Source: Robertkochia flava
GTDB lineage: Bacteria; Bacteroidota; Bacteroidia; Flavobacteriales; Flavobacteriaceae
Length of the DNA: 64,000 nucleotides
Reading direction: 5' to 3'
Assembly (NCBI RefSeq): GCF_020166515.1
Contig: NZ_JAINZT010000002.1
Location: forward strand, 806,001 to 870,000
The first letter of the stretch is position 1. Each line of letters begins with the position of its first letter. Below the pieces are notes generated by a model. That model was not told where the DNA came from and searched no databases. It saw only the letters and a program-made list of their open reading frames with translations. Of this stretch, positions 8,068 to 17,549 are shown in pieces. The translations under genes were made by a program, and so were the position numbers.

Positions 8068-9045
8068 ATGAGAACAATTCAGTTTAGAGAAGCTGTATGC
8101 GAGGCCATGAGCGAGGAAATGCGCAAGGACGACACCATATATCTTATGGGGGAGGAAGTGGCAGAATACAATGGCGCTTATAAGGCTTCCAAAGGTATGT
8201 TAGATGAATTTGGTCCTGAGCGTGTTCTGGATACGCCGATTTCCGAGCTTGGATTTGCCGGGATCGGGGTTGGGTCAGCCATGAACGGGAACCGTCCGAT
8301 TATCGAATTCATGACCTTTAACTTCTCGCTGGTGGCCATTGACCAGATCATCAGTAACGCCGCGAAGATGCGTCAGATGTCTGGTGGGCAGTTCAACATT
8401 CCTATTGTATTCAGAGGTCCTACAGCTTCTGCGGGCCAGCTGGCAGCTACCCACTCTCAGGCTTTTGAGAGCTGGTATGCGAATTGTCCGGGGCTTAAGG
8501 TGGTGGTGCCTTCCAATCCATACGATGCTAAAGGACTTTTAAAATCGGCTATTCGGGATGATGACCCGGTTATTTTTATGGAGTCTGAACAGATGTACGG
8601 GGATAAAGGCGAAGTACCGGAAGAGGAATACCTGCTTCCCCTGGGCGTTGCAGATATCAAGCGTGAGGGGAGCGATGTTACCATCGTTTCTTTTGGTAAG
8701 ATCATTAAAGAAGCCTTTAAAGCAGCCGAAGAACTGGAAAAGGAAGGGATAAGTTGTGAGGTCATTGACCTGAGAACCGTTCGTCCTCTGGATCACGAAA
8801 CTATCTTTAATTCGGTTAAAAAGACCAACCGTCTGGTAATTCTGGAAGAAGCCTGGCCATTTGGAAGTGTTTCTTCTGAGATCACCTACCAGGTTCAGGA
8901 AAATATTTTTGATTTCCTGGATGCTCCGGTTCAGCGATTAACCACTGCCGATACTCCTGCACCATACTCTCCGGTACTCCTGGAAAAATGGTTGCCTAAC
9001 GCACAGGACGTAGTTGATGCGGTAAAGAAAGTGCTGTACAAATAA
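8068..9045 (+). CDS. pdhB: Pyruvate dehydrogenase E1 component subunit beta
   Basis: The 325-aa protein is the beta chain of the alpha2beta2 thiamine-diphosphate E1. It shows YLMGEEVAEYNGAYKASKGM, DTPISELGFAGIGVGSAMNG, EFMTFNFSLVAIDQI and RGPTASAGQLAATHSQAFE, all in the expected order. It decarboxylates pyruvate with PdhA and passes acetyl groups to E2. The alpha and E2 genes are not adjacent, so the complex is encoded at separate loci. Branched-chain 2-oxoacid E1 beta is the alternative, but YNGAYK and the ATHSQ segment favour PdhB. Confidence 0.92.
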   Translation: MRTIQFREAVCEAMSEEMRKDDTIYLMGEEVAEYNGAYKASKGMLDEFGPERVLDTPISELGFAGIGVGSAMNGNRPIIEFMTFNFSLVAIDQIISNAAKMRQMSGGQFNIPIVFRGPTASAGQLAATHSQAFESWYANCPGLKVVVPSNPYDAKGLLKSAIRDDDPVIFMESEQMYGDKGEVPEEEYLLPLGVADIKREGSDVTIVSFGKIIKEAFKAAEELEKEGISCEVIDLRTVRPLDHETIFNSVKKTNRLVILEEAWPFGSVSSEITYQVQENIFDFLDAPVQRLTTADTPAPYSPVLLEKWLPNAQDVVDAVKKVLYK

Positions 9046-9067
9046 TATTGAAATTCTTCTAATATAA

Positions 9068-9106
9068 AACTTCACTGCCTTATTTTAGCCAGTGAAGTTT
9101 TTTTAT
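9068..9106 (+). terminator. Terminator after pdhB, 4 bp before the next ATG
   Basis: A 10-bp perfect stem (AACTTCACTG/CAGTGAAGTT, 12-nt loop) is followed by a run of seven T. It ends only about 4 bp before the ATG of the DUF5686 gene, so it might also act as a control point for that gene. Confidence 0.8.
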
Positions 9107-9110
9107 TTCT

Positions 9111-11603
9111 ATGAGATACCTTCTTAGCCTTATCTTTCTTTTGTTCTTTGCTGTTTGCTGGTCCCAGACCAAAGTAAGTGGTAAGGTAGTCGACGAGCAG
9201 GGCAAGGCTATTGCCTATGCCAACGTCCTTTTCCAGGGTACTTTTGAAGGGACTATCACCGATGAGAACGGAACTTTCTACCTGGAAAGTGATGAGACCC
9301 AAAATCTGCTTGAAGTGAGTCTGCTGGGCTATACCACCCAGGAAATACCCCTGGAGAAAAGGGTGAATTACAATATGCGGGTGGTCCTTACCGAAGGGGA
9401 AGTGCTGGAAGAGGTTGTGATCTATGTGGGCAAACAGCCTAAGAAAAATAATCCCGCCGTAGAGATTCTGAAAAAGATCTGGGAAAAAAAACGTGTGAAC
9501 GGCCTGAATAAGTTCGATCAGTATCATTACAGTAAATACGAGAAGATCGAATTTGATCTGAACACCATAGACAGTGCTTTGATGAACAATCAGATATTCA
9601 AAGGGATGGAATTTGTGTTCGATCAGGTAGATACCTCTAATGTTACGGGTAAGACGTACCTTCCCATTTTTATTAATGAATCGGCCAGTGAGGTTTACGG
9701 TGATAATAAGCTCAATACCGACAGGGAGATTGTTAAGGGAAATAAGACTTCCGGGTTCGATGCGAACCAGGCGGTGCTGAGTTTTATCCAGGACCTTTAC
9801 GCTTCCTACGATATCTACAACAACTATATCAAGCTCTTCGATAAGAGCTTTGTAAGTCCGCTTTCTAAAACAGGGGTCGATGTCTATAATTATGTTCTGG
9901 CCGACAGCACCTTCCGCGGGGATAAATGGTGTTATAATATTGTCTATTATCCGCGGCGGTCCAACGAGTTGACCTTTAAGGGTGATTTTTGGGTGAATGA
10001 CACCACCTTTGCCGTAAAGGAGATCAATATGCAGGCCTCCAAAAGCGCTAATGTGAACTGGGTAAAGGATCTCTATATCGAACAGGAGTTCGATGTACTT
10101 AACGATTCTGTTTTTGTGTTGAAGCGCGACTACGTCATGAGTGATTTCAGCATCAGGAAAAAAGAGGAGTCCCGGGGAATCTATGGAAAACGCACCACCA
10201 TTTATGCCGATTACCAGTTCGACAAGGAAAAGCCCAGGAGTTTCTATGACGCCCAGGTAGATCCCTATAACGAAGCAGTATTTAACCGGACTGACGAATT
10301 TTGGGAAACCAATCGCCTGGAGAAGCTCAACGAGGACGAGCAGGGCATCTACACCATGTTGGATACCCTGAGAACCGTGCCTAAATTTAAAATGCTCTAC
10401 AACGCAGGATCTGTTCTGGCTTCCGGTTATTACGAGTTTGACGATCTCAACCTTGATTTTGGTCCCATCTTTTCTGCCTTTGGTTACAATGAGGTCGAAG
10501 GTATCCGGTTAAGGGGGGGAGGCCGTACTTACTTTACCCAGAATGATCAGTGGCGGGTTGAGGGATATATGGCTTATGGATTCAGGGACCGGAAGTTCAA
10601 ATACGGGGTATCTGCCCGTTGGATGCTGGACCGCAAGCACCGCTTTATCATTTCTGCAGGTACCCGACGAGATATCGAGCAGCTTGGGGTAAGTCTTACG
10701 GCAACCAACGATGTGCTTGGACGAAGTTTCGCATCTTCGGCGCTGTTTACTGCCGGATCCAATACCACCCTGACCAATATCCGGTTAACTACGGCCACCA
10801 TACAGTATGATTTTTTTAAGAATTTTACGTTCCAATGGGGTATGGACTACCGACGGATGCGATCGGCCCTGCCTGAACGATTCAGTCTTAGTTACCTCGA
10901 TCCGGATGCCCCCGATGGGGTGAGTGACGAGGTCGACCAGTTTTCCCTCATTACCCAATTACAGTATACACCGGGAAGACGAACGTTGGGGTACGGGGTT
11001 GATCAATATGATGTGAATGACGATTATGCCCGCATTATCTTCAGGTATACCCTGGGGATGAAAGATGTGCTTAACAGTGATTTCGATTTCAAAAAAATGC
11101 AATTCTACTACAGGCAGCCCCTGCAAATTGGTGGGGTGGGAAGAATGACAACCAACCTGGAGGCTGGCAAGATCTTTGGAACTGTTCCGTTAAGCTTGCT
11201 GAGTCCCATCCCGGGAAATCAGACCTATTTCTCCATATTCAATACCTTTCCCAACCTTAACTTTTACGAATTTGTAACCGATACGTATCTGAGTGTTCAG
11301 ATGGAGCATAATTTTAATGGAAGGCTCTTTGCGCGAATTCCCCTGCTTAAGAAATGGAACCTTCGGGAACTTATTGGGTTAAGGGCTGTATGGGGAAGCC
11401 TTTCACAGGAAAATATCGATTTAAATGCGCCAACCGGAACGGTGCTTCAGGCGCCGGAGGACTCCCCCTATTACGAATATTCCTTCGGTGTGGGTAATAT
11501 CTTTAAGGTGTTTCGTATCGACTTCAGTTTCAGGGGGAATTACCTCGATCTTCCCGAGGCCAGACCCTTCGCGGTTACCGGTGCCTTTGAACTTACATTT
11601 TAA
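9111..11603 (+). CDS. DUF5686 outer-membrane protein with carboxypeptidase-like regulatory domain
   Basis: The 830-aa protein starts with a signal peptide (to CWSQ, about residue 19). A carboxypeptidase-regulatory-like beta domain follows (KVSGKVVDEQGKAIAYANV, GTFEGTITDENGTFYLES, residues 20-105). The remainder matches the long DUF5686 family: NPAVEILKKIWEKKRVNGL, ESASEVYG, RRSNELTFKGDFWVNDTTFAVKEI, then beta-barrel-like repeats ending in GAFELTF. The aromatic C-terminus is typical of outer-membrane barrels. The function of DUF5686 proteins is unknown. The start lies only 4 bp after the T-run of the pdhB terminator. Confidence 0.9.
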   Translation: MRYLLSLIFLLFFAVCWSQTKVSGKVVDEQGKAIAYANVLFQGTFEGTITDENGTFYLESDETQNLLEVSLLGYTTQEIPLEKRVNYNMRVVLTEGEVLEEVVIYVGKQPKKNNPAVEILKKIWEKKRVNGLNKFDQYHYSKYEKIEFDLNTIDSALMNNQIFKGMEFVFDQVDTSNVTGKTYLPIFINESASEVYGDNKLNTDREIVKGNKTSGFDANQAVLSFIQDLYASYDIYNNYIKLFDKSFVSPLSKTGVDVYNYVLADSTFRGDKWCYNIVYYPRRSNELTFKGDFWVNDTTFAVKEINMQASKSANVNWVKDLYIEQEFDVLNDSVFVLKRDYVMSDFSIRKKEESRGIYGKRTTIYADYQFDKEKPRSFYDAQVDPYNEAVFNRTDEFWETNRLEKLNEDEQGIYTMLDTLRTVPKFKMLYNAGSVLASGYYEFDDLNLDFGPIFSAFGYNEVEGIRLRGGGRTYFTQNDQWRVEGYMAYGFRDRKFKYGVSARWMLDRKHRFIISAGTRRDIEQLGVSLTATNDVLGRSFASSALFTAGSNTTLTNIRLTTATIQYDFFKNFTFQWGMDYRRMRSALPERFSLSYLDPDAPDGVSDEVDQFSLITQLQYTPGRRTLGYGVDQYDVNDDYARIIFRYTLGMKDVLNSDFDFKKMQFYYRQPLQIGGVGRMTTNLEAGKIFGTVPLSLLSPIPGNQTYFSIFNTFPNLNFYEFVTDTYLSVQMEHNFNGRLFARIPLLKKWNLRELIGLRAVWGSLSQENIDLNAPTGTVLQAPEDSPYYEYSFGVGNIFKVFRIDFSFRGNYLDLPEARPFAVTGAFELTF

Positions 11604-11652
11604 GACTTTGGCTAACTGATAGTTAAGGAAAGTAAATTACCTTTGCAAATGA

Positions 11653-11683
11653 TTGTGAATTAGGCTTTGCTTCCTTATTTTTG
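11653..11683 (+). promoter_or_regulatory. Promoter for ppa
   Basis: TTG at 11653-11655, a 20-bp spacer and TATTTTTG at 11676-11683, followed by the ppa ATG at 11707. Confidence 0.65.
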
Positions 11684-11706
11684 CAGCCTTTTTAAATGCA
11701 GAAACT

Positions 11707-12234
11707 ATGAGTCCAGTTAAAATTAATTCTTTTGACGTTTTGATCGAGATCCCTAAGGGGAGCAGAAATAAATATGAGTATGATTTTGAGTTGAAGAAGA
11801 TCCGCTATGACCGAATGATCTTCTCTTCTATGATGTATCCTGCCGATTACGGATTTATTCCTGAAACGCTGGCCCTTGACGGGGATCCACTGGATGTTTT
11901 AGTGTTGGTAACCGAACCTACCTTCCCCGGATGTGTGATGGAGGTAAAACCCATCGGGGTATTCCATATGGAAGATGAGAAAGGGCCGGATGAAAAGATC
12001 ATCTGTGTGCCTGTTTCAGATCCGGTATGGAACAAGCTCAATAACCTGGATGAGGTAAATCCTCACCTTATTAGCGAGATCGAGCATTTCTTCCAGGTGT
12101 ACAAAGACCTTGAGAAGAAAAAAGTGAATGTTGGCGGATGGGGAGATGTGAACGAAGCCAAGGAGATCATCTCGAAATGTATCCTGCGCTTCCGCGATAG
12201 CGACATTCCGTTCAAGGAGGTTAGTATCAGATAA
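11707..12234 (+). CDS. ppa: Soluble inorganic pyrophosphatase (family I)
   Basis: This 175-aa cytosolic enzyme hydrolyses pyrophosphate to phosphate with Mg2+. It carries EIPKGSRNKYEYD near residue 15, MYPADYGFIPETLALDGDPLDVLVL with the catalytic aspartates, and the DEKIICVPVSDP segment. The length is typical of bacterial family I enzymes. A terminator lies immediately downstream and the membrane pyrophosphatase gene starts 111 bp later, so the two PPi-using enzymes are neighbours but probably separate transcripts. Confidence 0.96.
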   Translation: MSPVKINSFDVLIEIPKGSRNKYEYDFELKKIRYDRMIFSSMMYPADYGFIPETLALDGDPLDVLVLVTEPTFPGCVMEVKPIGVFHMEDEKGPDEKIICVPVSDPVWNKLNNLDEVNPHLISEIEHFFQVYKDLEKKKVNVGGWGDVNEAKEIISKCILRFRDSDIPFKEVSIR

Positions 12235-12260
12235 AACTTACCAATTTTATCATATTAAGA

Positions 12261-12291
12261 AAGCAATAGCCGCAAGGTTATTGCTTTTTTT
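12261..12291 (+). terminator. Intrinsic terminator of ppa
   Basis: The stem AAGCAATA/TATTGCTT is capped by a CCGCAAGG inner helix with a GCAA tetraloop, and is followed by a T-run. Confidence 0.85.
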
Positions 12292-12345
12292 ATTACCTGT
12301 GTTTTACTACATTTAACCGAACTATTTACTAATCAACCTTAAATT

Positions 12346-14697
12346 ATGGAATCTAATATTATCTATGTGCCCATAGCAATGGCTATACTTGGGCTTATTT
12401 TTATGGGGCTGAAGGCCAGCTGGGTCAAACGCCAGGAGGCCGGGAGCGATAGGATGCGCACTATTTCAAAAAATATCAAGGAGGGTGCCCTGGCATTTCT
12501 CAACGCAGAGTATCGCCTGTTGGTAATATTTGTTGTTGTGGCTGCTGCAGCCTTATACGGAATCTCAGTAATTGTTGAAACCACCAGCTGGCTAATCGTG
12601 CCTGCTTTTGTGGTAGGGGCGCTTTTTTCGGCCCTGGCAGGAAATATAGGAATGCGAATTGCCACCGAGGCAAATGCTCGTACCGCAGAAGCGGCTAAAA
12701 CCAGTCTGCCCAAGGCTCTTCAGGTGTCCTTTAGCGGTGGTACCGTAATGGGGCTTGGTGTTGCAGGTCTTGCAGTGCTCGGTCTTAGTTTGTTCTTCAT
12801 GTTCTTTACCGGGTATTTTATGGGTGGCGAAGGATCGTTCTATGAGAATATGACCGTGGTGCTGGAAGCCCTGGCCGGATTCTCCCTGGGCGCAGAATCC
12901 ATTGCCCTTTTTGCCCGTGTGGGAGGTGGAATTTACACCAAGGCTGCCGATGTGGGAGCCGACCTGGTAGGGAAGGTGGAAGCAGGTATTCCTGAAGACG
13001 ACCCGAGAAATCCGGCGACTATTGCCGATAATGTCGGAGATAATGTGGGGGACGTGGCCGGAATGGGAGCCGACCTTTTTGGTTCTTATGTGGCTACTGT
13101 TCTGGCATCGATGGTCCTGGGGAATTATGTGATACGCGATATGAGTGTTTCCGGAGGATTCTCGGATGCCTTTAATAATATGGGGCCAATCATTCTGCCT
13201 TTGGTTATCGCCGGAGTTGGTATCCTGGCTTCTATAATAGGTACTTTCCTGGTGCGTATAGGCAGTAATTCTGCCCGGGAGGCACAGGTGCAAAGAGCTT
13301 TGGATTTTGGTAACTGGACCGCAATTATCATCACCCTGGTGGCCAGTTGGTTCCTGATACGATGGATGCTGCCCATGCAGATGGAGATGAAATTTTTCGG
13401 TGAAGGTTATAAGACCATCCCTTCCCGTCATGTATTTTACTCATCCTTCATCGGACTCACTGTAGGATTCCTTATTTCGTATGTAACATCCTACTATACC
13501 AGTCTGGGTAAGAAGCCAGTGCTGGATATTGTTCAGAACAGTTCTACCGGTGCAGCCACCAACATAATTGCTGGTCTCGCCGTGGGAATGAAATCTACCT
13601 TCTGGTCTGTCCTGTTGTTTGCGGCTGCTATTTATGGGTCTTATGCCCTGGCAGGATTTTATGGGGTAGCCCTGGCCGCCTCGGCTATGATGGCTACCAC
13701 TGCAATGCAGCTGGCCATTGATGCCTTTGGCCCGATTGCGGATAATGCCGGAGGGGTTGCCGAAATGAGTGACCTGCCTTCTGAAGTGCGTGAGCGTACC
13801 GATATACTTGATTCGGTAGGAAATACGACAGCAGCTATTGGAAAAGGGTTCGCGATCGCTTCTGCAGCTCTTACAGCACTGGCTCTGTTTGCGGCCTATG
13901 TAACCTTTACCGGGATCGATGGGATCAACATCTTTAAGGCCGATGTTCTGGCAGCCCTTTTTGTGGGGGGCATGATTCCGGTGGTATTTTCAGCCCTGGC
14001 AATGAAGTCTGTAGGTAAGGCAGCCATGGAAATGGTTCAGGAAGTGCGCAGGCAGTTCCGTGAGATACCCGGAATTCTCGAAGGTACGGCAACTCCGGAG
14101 TACGGAAAGTGTGTGGCCATCTCAACCAAGGCCGCATTGAAGGAAATGTTATTACCCGGACTCCTTACCATCATTACCCCCATTCTTGTAGGACTTGTCT
14201 TCGGAGCAGAACCTCTGGGCGGTTATATGGCCGGGGTGTGTGTTTCGGGAGTGATGTGGGCTATCTTCCAGAACAATGCAGGTGGTGCCTGGGATAATGC
14301 CAAGAAATCATTCGAGGCAGGAGTGGAGATCAATGGCGAAATGACCTATAAGGGGTCTGATGCCCATAAGGCCGCTGTAACCGGCGACACTGTTGGAGAT
14401 CCTTTTAAGGATACCTCAGGACCTTCTATGAATATTCTTATCAAGCTTACCTGTCTTGTGGGATTGGTTATTGCTCCTATCCTGGGAGGCCATGCTGCAG
14501 GGTCTGATACCCTTCATGCCGATGAGGTGAGAAAGGAGATCCGGGTAGAGGTGAAAGCCGAAGAAGGACAAGAGGGGAAAACCACTGCTACGATCAAAAC
14601 CACCAAGGTGATGAATGGCGAAGAGGTAACCGAAGAGAAAACCGTGGAAGGGACTATGGAAGAGATCGAAGAAATGGTTAAAAAAGAGAAGGAATAA
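12346..14697 (+). CDS. hppA: Membrane-bound ion-translocating pyrophosphatase, K+-dependent type
   Basis: The 783-aa polytopic protein couples PPi hydrolysis to ion pumping. Catalytic motifs are present: [18 protein letters not shown] (193-210), [20 protein letters not shown], and [10 protein letters not shown] from residue 492, where Ala in GNTTAA marks the K+-dependent class. Residue 246 in GADLFGSYV is Gly where many Na+/H+ pumps have the gate Glu (LLESFV). Instead Glu184 appears in GFSLGAES, a relocated-glutamate arrangement I recall from Flavobacterium H+-pumping enzymes, so H+ pumping is favoured. The last 55 residues are a hydrophilic Glu/Lys-rich tail not needed for the fold. A strong terminator follows. 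Confidence 0.95.
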   Translation: MESNIIYVPIAMAILGLIFMGLKASWVKRQEAGSDRMRTISKNIKEGALAFLNAEYRLLVIFVVVAAAALYGISVIVETTSWLIVPAFVVGALFSALAGNIGMRIATEANARTAEAAKTSLPKALQVSFSGGTVMGLGVAGLAVLGLSLFFMFFTGYFMGGEGSFYENMTVVLEALAGFSLGAESIALFARVGGGIYTKAADVGADLVGKVEAGIPEDDPRNPATIADNVGDNVGDVAGMGADLFGSYVATVLASMVLGNYVIRDMSVSGGFSDAFNNMGPIILPLVIAGVGILASIIGTFLVRIGSNSAREAQVQRALDFGNWTAIIITLVASWFLIRWMLPMQMEMKFFGEGYKTIPSRHVFYSSFIGLTVGFLISYVTSYYTSLGKKPVLDIVQNSSTGAATNIIAGLAVGMKSTFWSVLLFAAAIYGSYALAGFYGVALAASAMMATTAMQLAIDAFGPIADNAGGVAEMSDLPSEVRERTDILDSVGNTTAAIGKGFAIASAALTALALFAAYVTFTGIDGINIFKADVLAALFVGGMIPVVFSALAMKSVGKAAMEMVQEVRRQFREIPGILEGTATPEYGKCVAISTKAALKEMLLPGLLTIITPILVGLVFGAEPLGGYMAGVCVSGVMWAIFQNNAGGAWDNAKKSFEAGVEINGEMTYKGSDAHKAAVTGDTVGDPFKDTSGPSMNILIKLTCLVGLVIAPILGGHAAGSDTLHADEVRKEIRVEVKAEEGQEGKTTATIKTTKVMNGEEVTEEKTVEGTMEEIEEMVKKEKE

Positions 14698-14713
14698 CAC
14701 CTGATTTATATAT

Positions 14714-14745
14714 AAAAAAGCACCGTGAAAACGGTGCTTTTTTTA
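14714..14745 (+). terminator. Intrinsic terminator of hppA
   Basis: AAAAGCACCGT/ACGGTGCTTTT stem with a GAAA tetraloop and a 7-T tail, starting 17 bp after the hppA stop. Confidence 0.88.
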
Positions 14746-14912
14746 TTGGGTGATATGGTGTGTGATCATATGATGGTGAATAGATGAGATTTTGAATGTG
14801 AGTTCCGGGTTCGTTGCCTCAGTACTGAAAAGCAAGTCAAAAACATCACCGAAGCTGTTTTTTTGAAAGATTTCAGATCGCCCGGCGTCTCGCGTCTCCT
14901 TCTTCTTTTCCA

Positions 14913-15527
14913 TTAAAACAATCCGTGCAACTCGGCGTCGATCTTATTGATCACCTCTCCGAGGTCTTCCTTGCTGTCTACAAAATTATAACGGTCTACG
15001 TCTATTATCAGGAGTTTCCCTTTCTCGTATTGATGAATAAAAGCTTCGTATCGTTCGTTAAGTCTGCTCAGGTAATCGATAGAGATCGTGTTCTCGTATT
15101 CCCGTCCTCTTTTATGGATCTGGTTCACCAGGTTGGGGATGGAACTTCTCAGATATATGAGCAGGTCGGGCGATTGTACCAGGTTTTCCATCATTTCAAA
15201 AAGACTGCTGTAATTCGCAAAATCCCTGTTGGTCATCAGTCCCATCGCATGCAGGTTGGGCGCGAAAATATGGGCGTCCTCGTAAATGGTTCGGTCCTGG
15301 ATGATCTTCTTTCCGCTTTCCCGAATCTGTAATATCTGGCGGAACCTGCTGTTAAGGAAGTATACCTGCAGGTTAAAACTCCAGCGTTCCATCTGGTTGT
15401 AAAAGTCGTCGAGATAGGGATTGTCTACCACATCTTCAAAATGAGGTTCCCAATTATAGTGTTTGGCTAAAAGTTCTGTAAGCGTGGTTTTACCCGCTCC
15501 AATGTTTCCTGCAATGGCAACGTGCAT
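14913..15527 (-). CDS. Deoxynucleoside kinase
   Basis: This 204-aa kinase has the P-loop GNIGAGKTTL at residues 7-16, the FEDVVDNPYLDDFY substrate segment, QDRTIYEDAHIF (DRS/DRT-like motif) and an Arg-rich lid (IHKRGREYEN). These mark the dNK/dCK-dGK family that phosphorylates deoxynucleosides with ATP. The base specificity cannot be read from sequence alone. It is transcribed opposite to hppA and metK as a single gene. The ATG at 15527 begins MHVAIAGNIG as expected. Confidence 0.92.
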   Translation of the reverse strand: MHVAIAGNIGAGKTTLTELLAKHYNWEPHFEDVVDNPYLDDFYNQMERWSFNLQVYFLNSRFRQILQIRESGKKIIQDRTIYEDAHIFAPNLHAMGLMTNRDFANYSSLFEMMENLVQSPDLLIYLRSSIPNLVNQIHKRGREYENTISIDYLSRLNERYEAFIHQYEKGKLLIIDVDRYNFVDSKEDLGEVINKIDAELHGLF

Positions 15528-15850
15528 TTCGTTCAGTTATTAAGATGTTAAGGATAGCTTATAAGGGTAAATATACAAGATATGCTCGTGGATGAAAACA
15601 ATTTTAAAAATGATTTTTTCTGTATGTGAATTCCCTTCCTTTTCATAGCCTTTCCGAATTTTACCGGTACAGGGTTCGGTATGGACTCATGAAATATAGC
15701 TTCTGCTGTGTTCCCTGTATAGGGCAATGCTATCCTTCCGGTTATCCTTATTTTATTCTGTGTTTTCATCACATCTTCAGGCTACCTGGTGATACCGTCA
15801 TGAACTAGCAGGCTTTAGTTGAGAATGTTAAAGCTTCAATTATTTCTTAA
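15528..15850. other. Intergenic stretch without convincing gene
   Basis: This part of the dNK-metK gap has stop-rich frames. Two short open frames (about 60 and 74 codons) overlap on opposite strands, but neither has recognisable motifs or coding-like composition. The minus-strand promoter of the kinase gene should lie at its left end; I saw no perfect TAnnTTTG there. Confidence 0.5.
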
Positions 15851-15855
15851 AAGGT

Positions 15856-15885
15856 TTTGCAAACAAAACTTATTTCCTATTTTTG
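15856..15885 (+). promoter_or_regulatory. Promoter for the metK leader
   Basis: TTTG at 15856-15859, an 18-bp spacer and TATTTTTG at 15878-15885. Transcription would begin near 15892, just before the riboswitch. Confidence 0.75.
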
Positions 15886-15895
15886 TCGACGAATT

Positions 15896-15977
15896 ACTGG
15901 AGGACAGATTTGACTGATTGCAACCTCGCTAAAAAATGCTAAAGCAGTTGTCGCCTTTCCCATAAGAAACGCGACAA
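15896..15977 (+). promoter_or_regulatory. SAM-II riboswitch upstream of metK
   Basis: The leader contains the SAM-II core order: a short P1 (GAGG 15900-15903 with CCTC 15924-15927), a loop with ATTTGACTGATTGCAA, then GCTAAAAAATGCTAAAGC. A pseudoknot P2 can form between ACTG 15913-15916 and CAGT 15945-15948. GATTTGAC, TTGCAACC and GCTAAA are the conserved SAM-II blocks. A separate hairpin (TTGTCGC 15948-15954 with GCGACAA 15971-15977) overlaps the last base of P2, so it could compete with the ligand-bound fold as an expression platform. Repression of SAM synthetase by SAM is the expected outcome. No intrinsic terminator is seen, so control is probably translational. Confidence 0.82.
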
Positions 15978-16039
15978 TCTTCTTTAGACGGCTCTACGTC
16001 AGATCGCACTCCCTATATTAATTATTTTATTTCGAGTTT

Positions 16040-17326
16040 ATGGCATATTTATTCACATCGGAATCGGTGAGTGAAGGACATCCTGATAAGATAGCTGATC
16101 AGATCAGTGATGCGTTGTTGGATAATTTTCTGGCGTTTGATCCGGAAAGTAAGGTGGCTTGTGAAACCCTTGTGACTACCGGACAGGTTGTGCTGGCCGG
16201 AGAAGTGAAGAGCGATACGTATCTCGATGTGCAGTCTATCGCCCGGGAGGTCATCAATACCATTGGCTATACCAAAGGGGCGTATCAGTTTAGTGGCGAC
16301 AGCTGCGGGGTAATTTCTCTTATTCACGAACAATCGCAGGATATCAACCAGGGTGTGGATCGTGCTACCAAGGAAGAACAAGGGGCAGGAGACCAGGGGA
16401 TGATGTTTGGTTACGCTACCCGGGAAACCGGGAATTACATGCCTTTGGCACTTGATATTTCCCATAAGATCCTTCAGGAGTTGTCGGAGTTAAGGAGGGA
16501 GTCTAAAGAGATCACCTACCTGAGGCCTGATGCAAAGGCACAGGTTACCATTGAATACTCCGAGGAGAACGAGCCGCAGCGCATTGATACCATAGTGATC
16601 TCAACCCAGCACGATCCTTTTGATGAAAATGACGAGGTCATGCTCGCACAAATCAAAAAGGACCTTCTTGAGATCCTTATTCCAAGAGTGAAGGCGCAAT
16701 TGCCTGCCTATGTTCAGGAATTATTTAACGAAGAGATCACCTACCATATCAACCCTACCGGGAAATTCGTGATCGGTGGTCCTCATGGAGATACCGGTTT
16801 AACCGGTCGTAAGATCATTGTGGATACCTATGGAGGAAAGGGTGCTCATGGTGGAGGTGCCTTTAGCGGGAAAGACCCGAGTAAGGTAGACCGAAGTGCA
16901 GCCTATGCCGCCCGCCATGTAGCCAAGAATCTTGTTGCCGCCGGAGTGGCCGATGAGGTGTTGGTTCAGGTAAGTTATGCCATTGGTGTGGTAGAGCCAA
17001 CATCGATCTTTGTGAACACATATGGTACTTCCAAGGTGGCATTATCAGACGGAGCCATTGCTCAGCGGGTACGCGAGATCTTTGATATGCGGCCTTTCGC
17101 CATCGAGGAAAGGTTAAAGCTGAGGGAGCCCATTTACCTGGAAACCGCGGCCTATGGCCATATGGGGAAAGAGCCCAGAACGATAACGAAAACCTTCGAA
17201 TCACCCTACAACGGAAAGGTGGTAAAAGAGGTGGAACTCTTTACCTGGGAAAAACTGGATTATGTTGAAAAGGTAAAGGAGGTATTTACCCCTGAATTTA
17301 AAAAACAACCTGCCGGGAAGGTATAA
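16040..17326 (+). CDS. metK: S-adenosylmethionine synthetase
   Basis: The 428-aa enzyme makes SAM from methionine and ATP. It has [20 protein letters not shown] at the N-terminus, the [10 protein letters not shown] loop, and [20 protein letters not shown] near residues 268-287. It is somewhat longer than the 384-aa E. coli MetK, as usual in Bacteroidetes. It opens the methionine/SAM gene region and is preceded by its own promoter and a SAM-II riboswitch. No terminator is visible in the 44 bp to the next riboswitch, so readthrough into the fusion gene is possible. Confidence 0.97.
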   Translation: MAYLFTSESVSEGHPDKIADQISDALLDNFLAFDPESKVACETLVTTGQVVLAGEVKSDTYLDVQSIAREVINTIGYTKGAYQFSGDSCGVISLIHEQSQDINQGVDRATKEEQGAGDQGMMFGYATRETGNYMPLALDISHKILQELSELRRESKEITYLRPDAKAQVTIEYSEENEPQRIDTIVISTQHDPFDENDEVMLAQIKKDLLEILIPRVKAQLPAYVQELFNEEITYHINPTGKFVIGGPHGDTGLTGRKIIVDTYGGKGAHGGGAFSGKDPSKVDRSAAYAARHVAKNLVAAGVADEVLVQVSYAIGVVEPTSIFVNTYGTSKVALSDGAIAQRVREIFDMRPFAIEERLKLREPIYLETAAYGHMGKEPRTITKTFESPYNGKVVKEVELFTWEKLDYVEKVKEVFTPEFKKQPAGKV

Positions 17327-17365
17327 TTCCACGGCCGGGAACAGAATAGTTCTTTAATTTACTGA

Positions 17366-17534
17366 CTGAAGTTATCAAGAAAGGTGGAGGGATTAGACCC
17401 TGTGATACCTTAGCAACCCTTTTGAATAAAAGAAGGTGCTACATTCTACCTCTGTACAGAGGAAAGATGACCCATTCTACTCTTGTAGTTCCGCTTTTCC
17501 AGTGACTTCAGCATAATACCTCTTTCACAGAGGT
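17366..17534 (+). promoter_or_regulatory. SAM-I (S-box) riboswitch upstream of the metX-thrA fusion
   Basis: The aptamer spans 17371-17471. P1 is GTTATC with GATGAC (17466-17471, one wobble pair). It contains AAGAAAGGTGGAGGGA, TAGACCC, TAGCAACCC, AAGGTGCTACATTCTACC and GAAAGATGA, the S-box blocks in order. P4 is CCTCTG-TA-CAGAGG (17449-17462). Downstream, ACTTCAG (17505-17511) can pair with CTGAAGT (17366-17372) overlapping P1. A second hairpin ACCTCT/AGAGGT (17518-17534) repeats the P4 arms 15 bp before the start codon. These give alternative folds, and no U-tract terminator is present. Confidence 0.9.
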
Positions 17535-17549
17535 CAAATTTGTTTGAAT

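Noticed and set aside
12592-13431. Antisense frame of 279 codons opposite hppA
   Set aside because: Low-complexity, His/Ser-rich translation with no domain; a shadow of the pyrophosphatase gene.
15548-15808. Two short overlapping open frames (74 codons minus, 60 codons plus) between dNK and metK
   Set aside because: They overlap each other, have no motif, signal or start-site support, and are of chance length.
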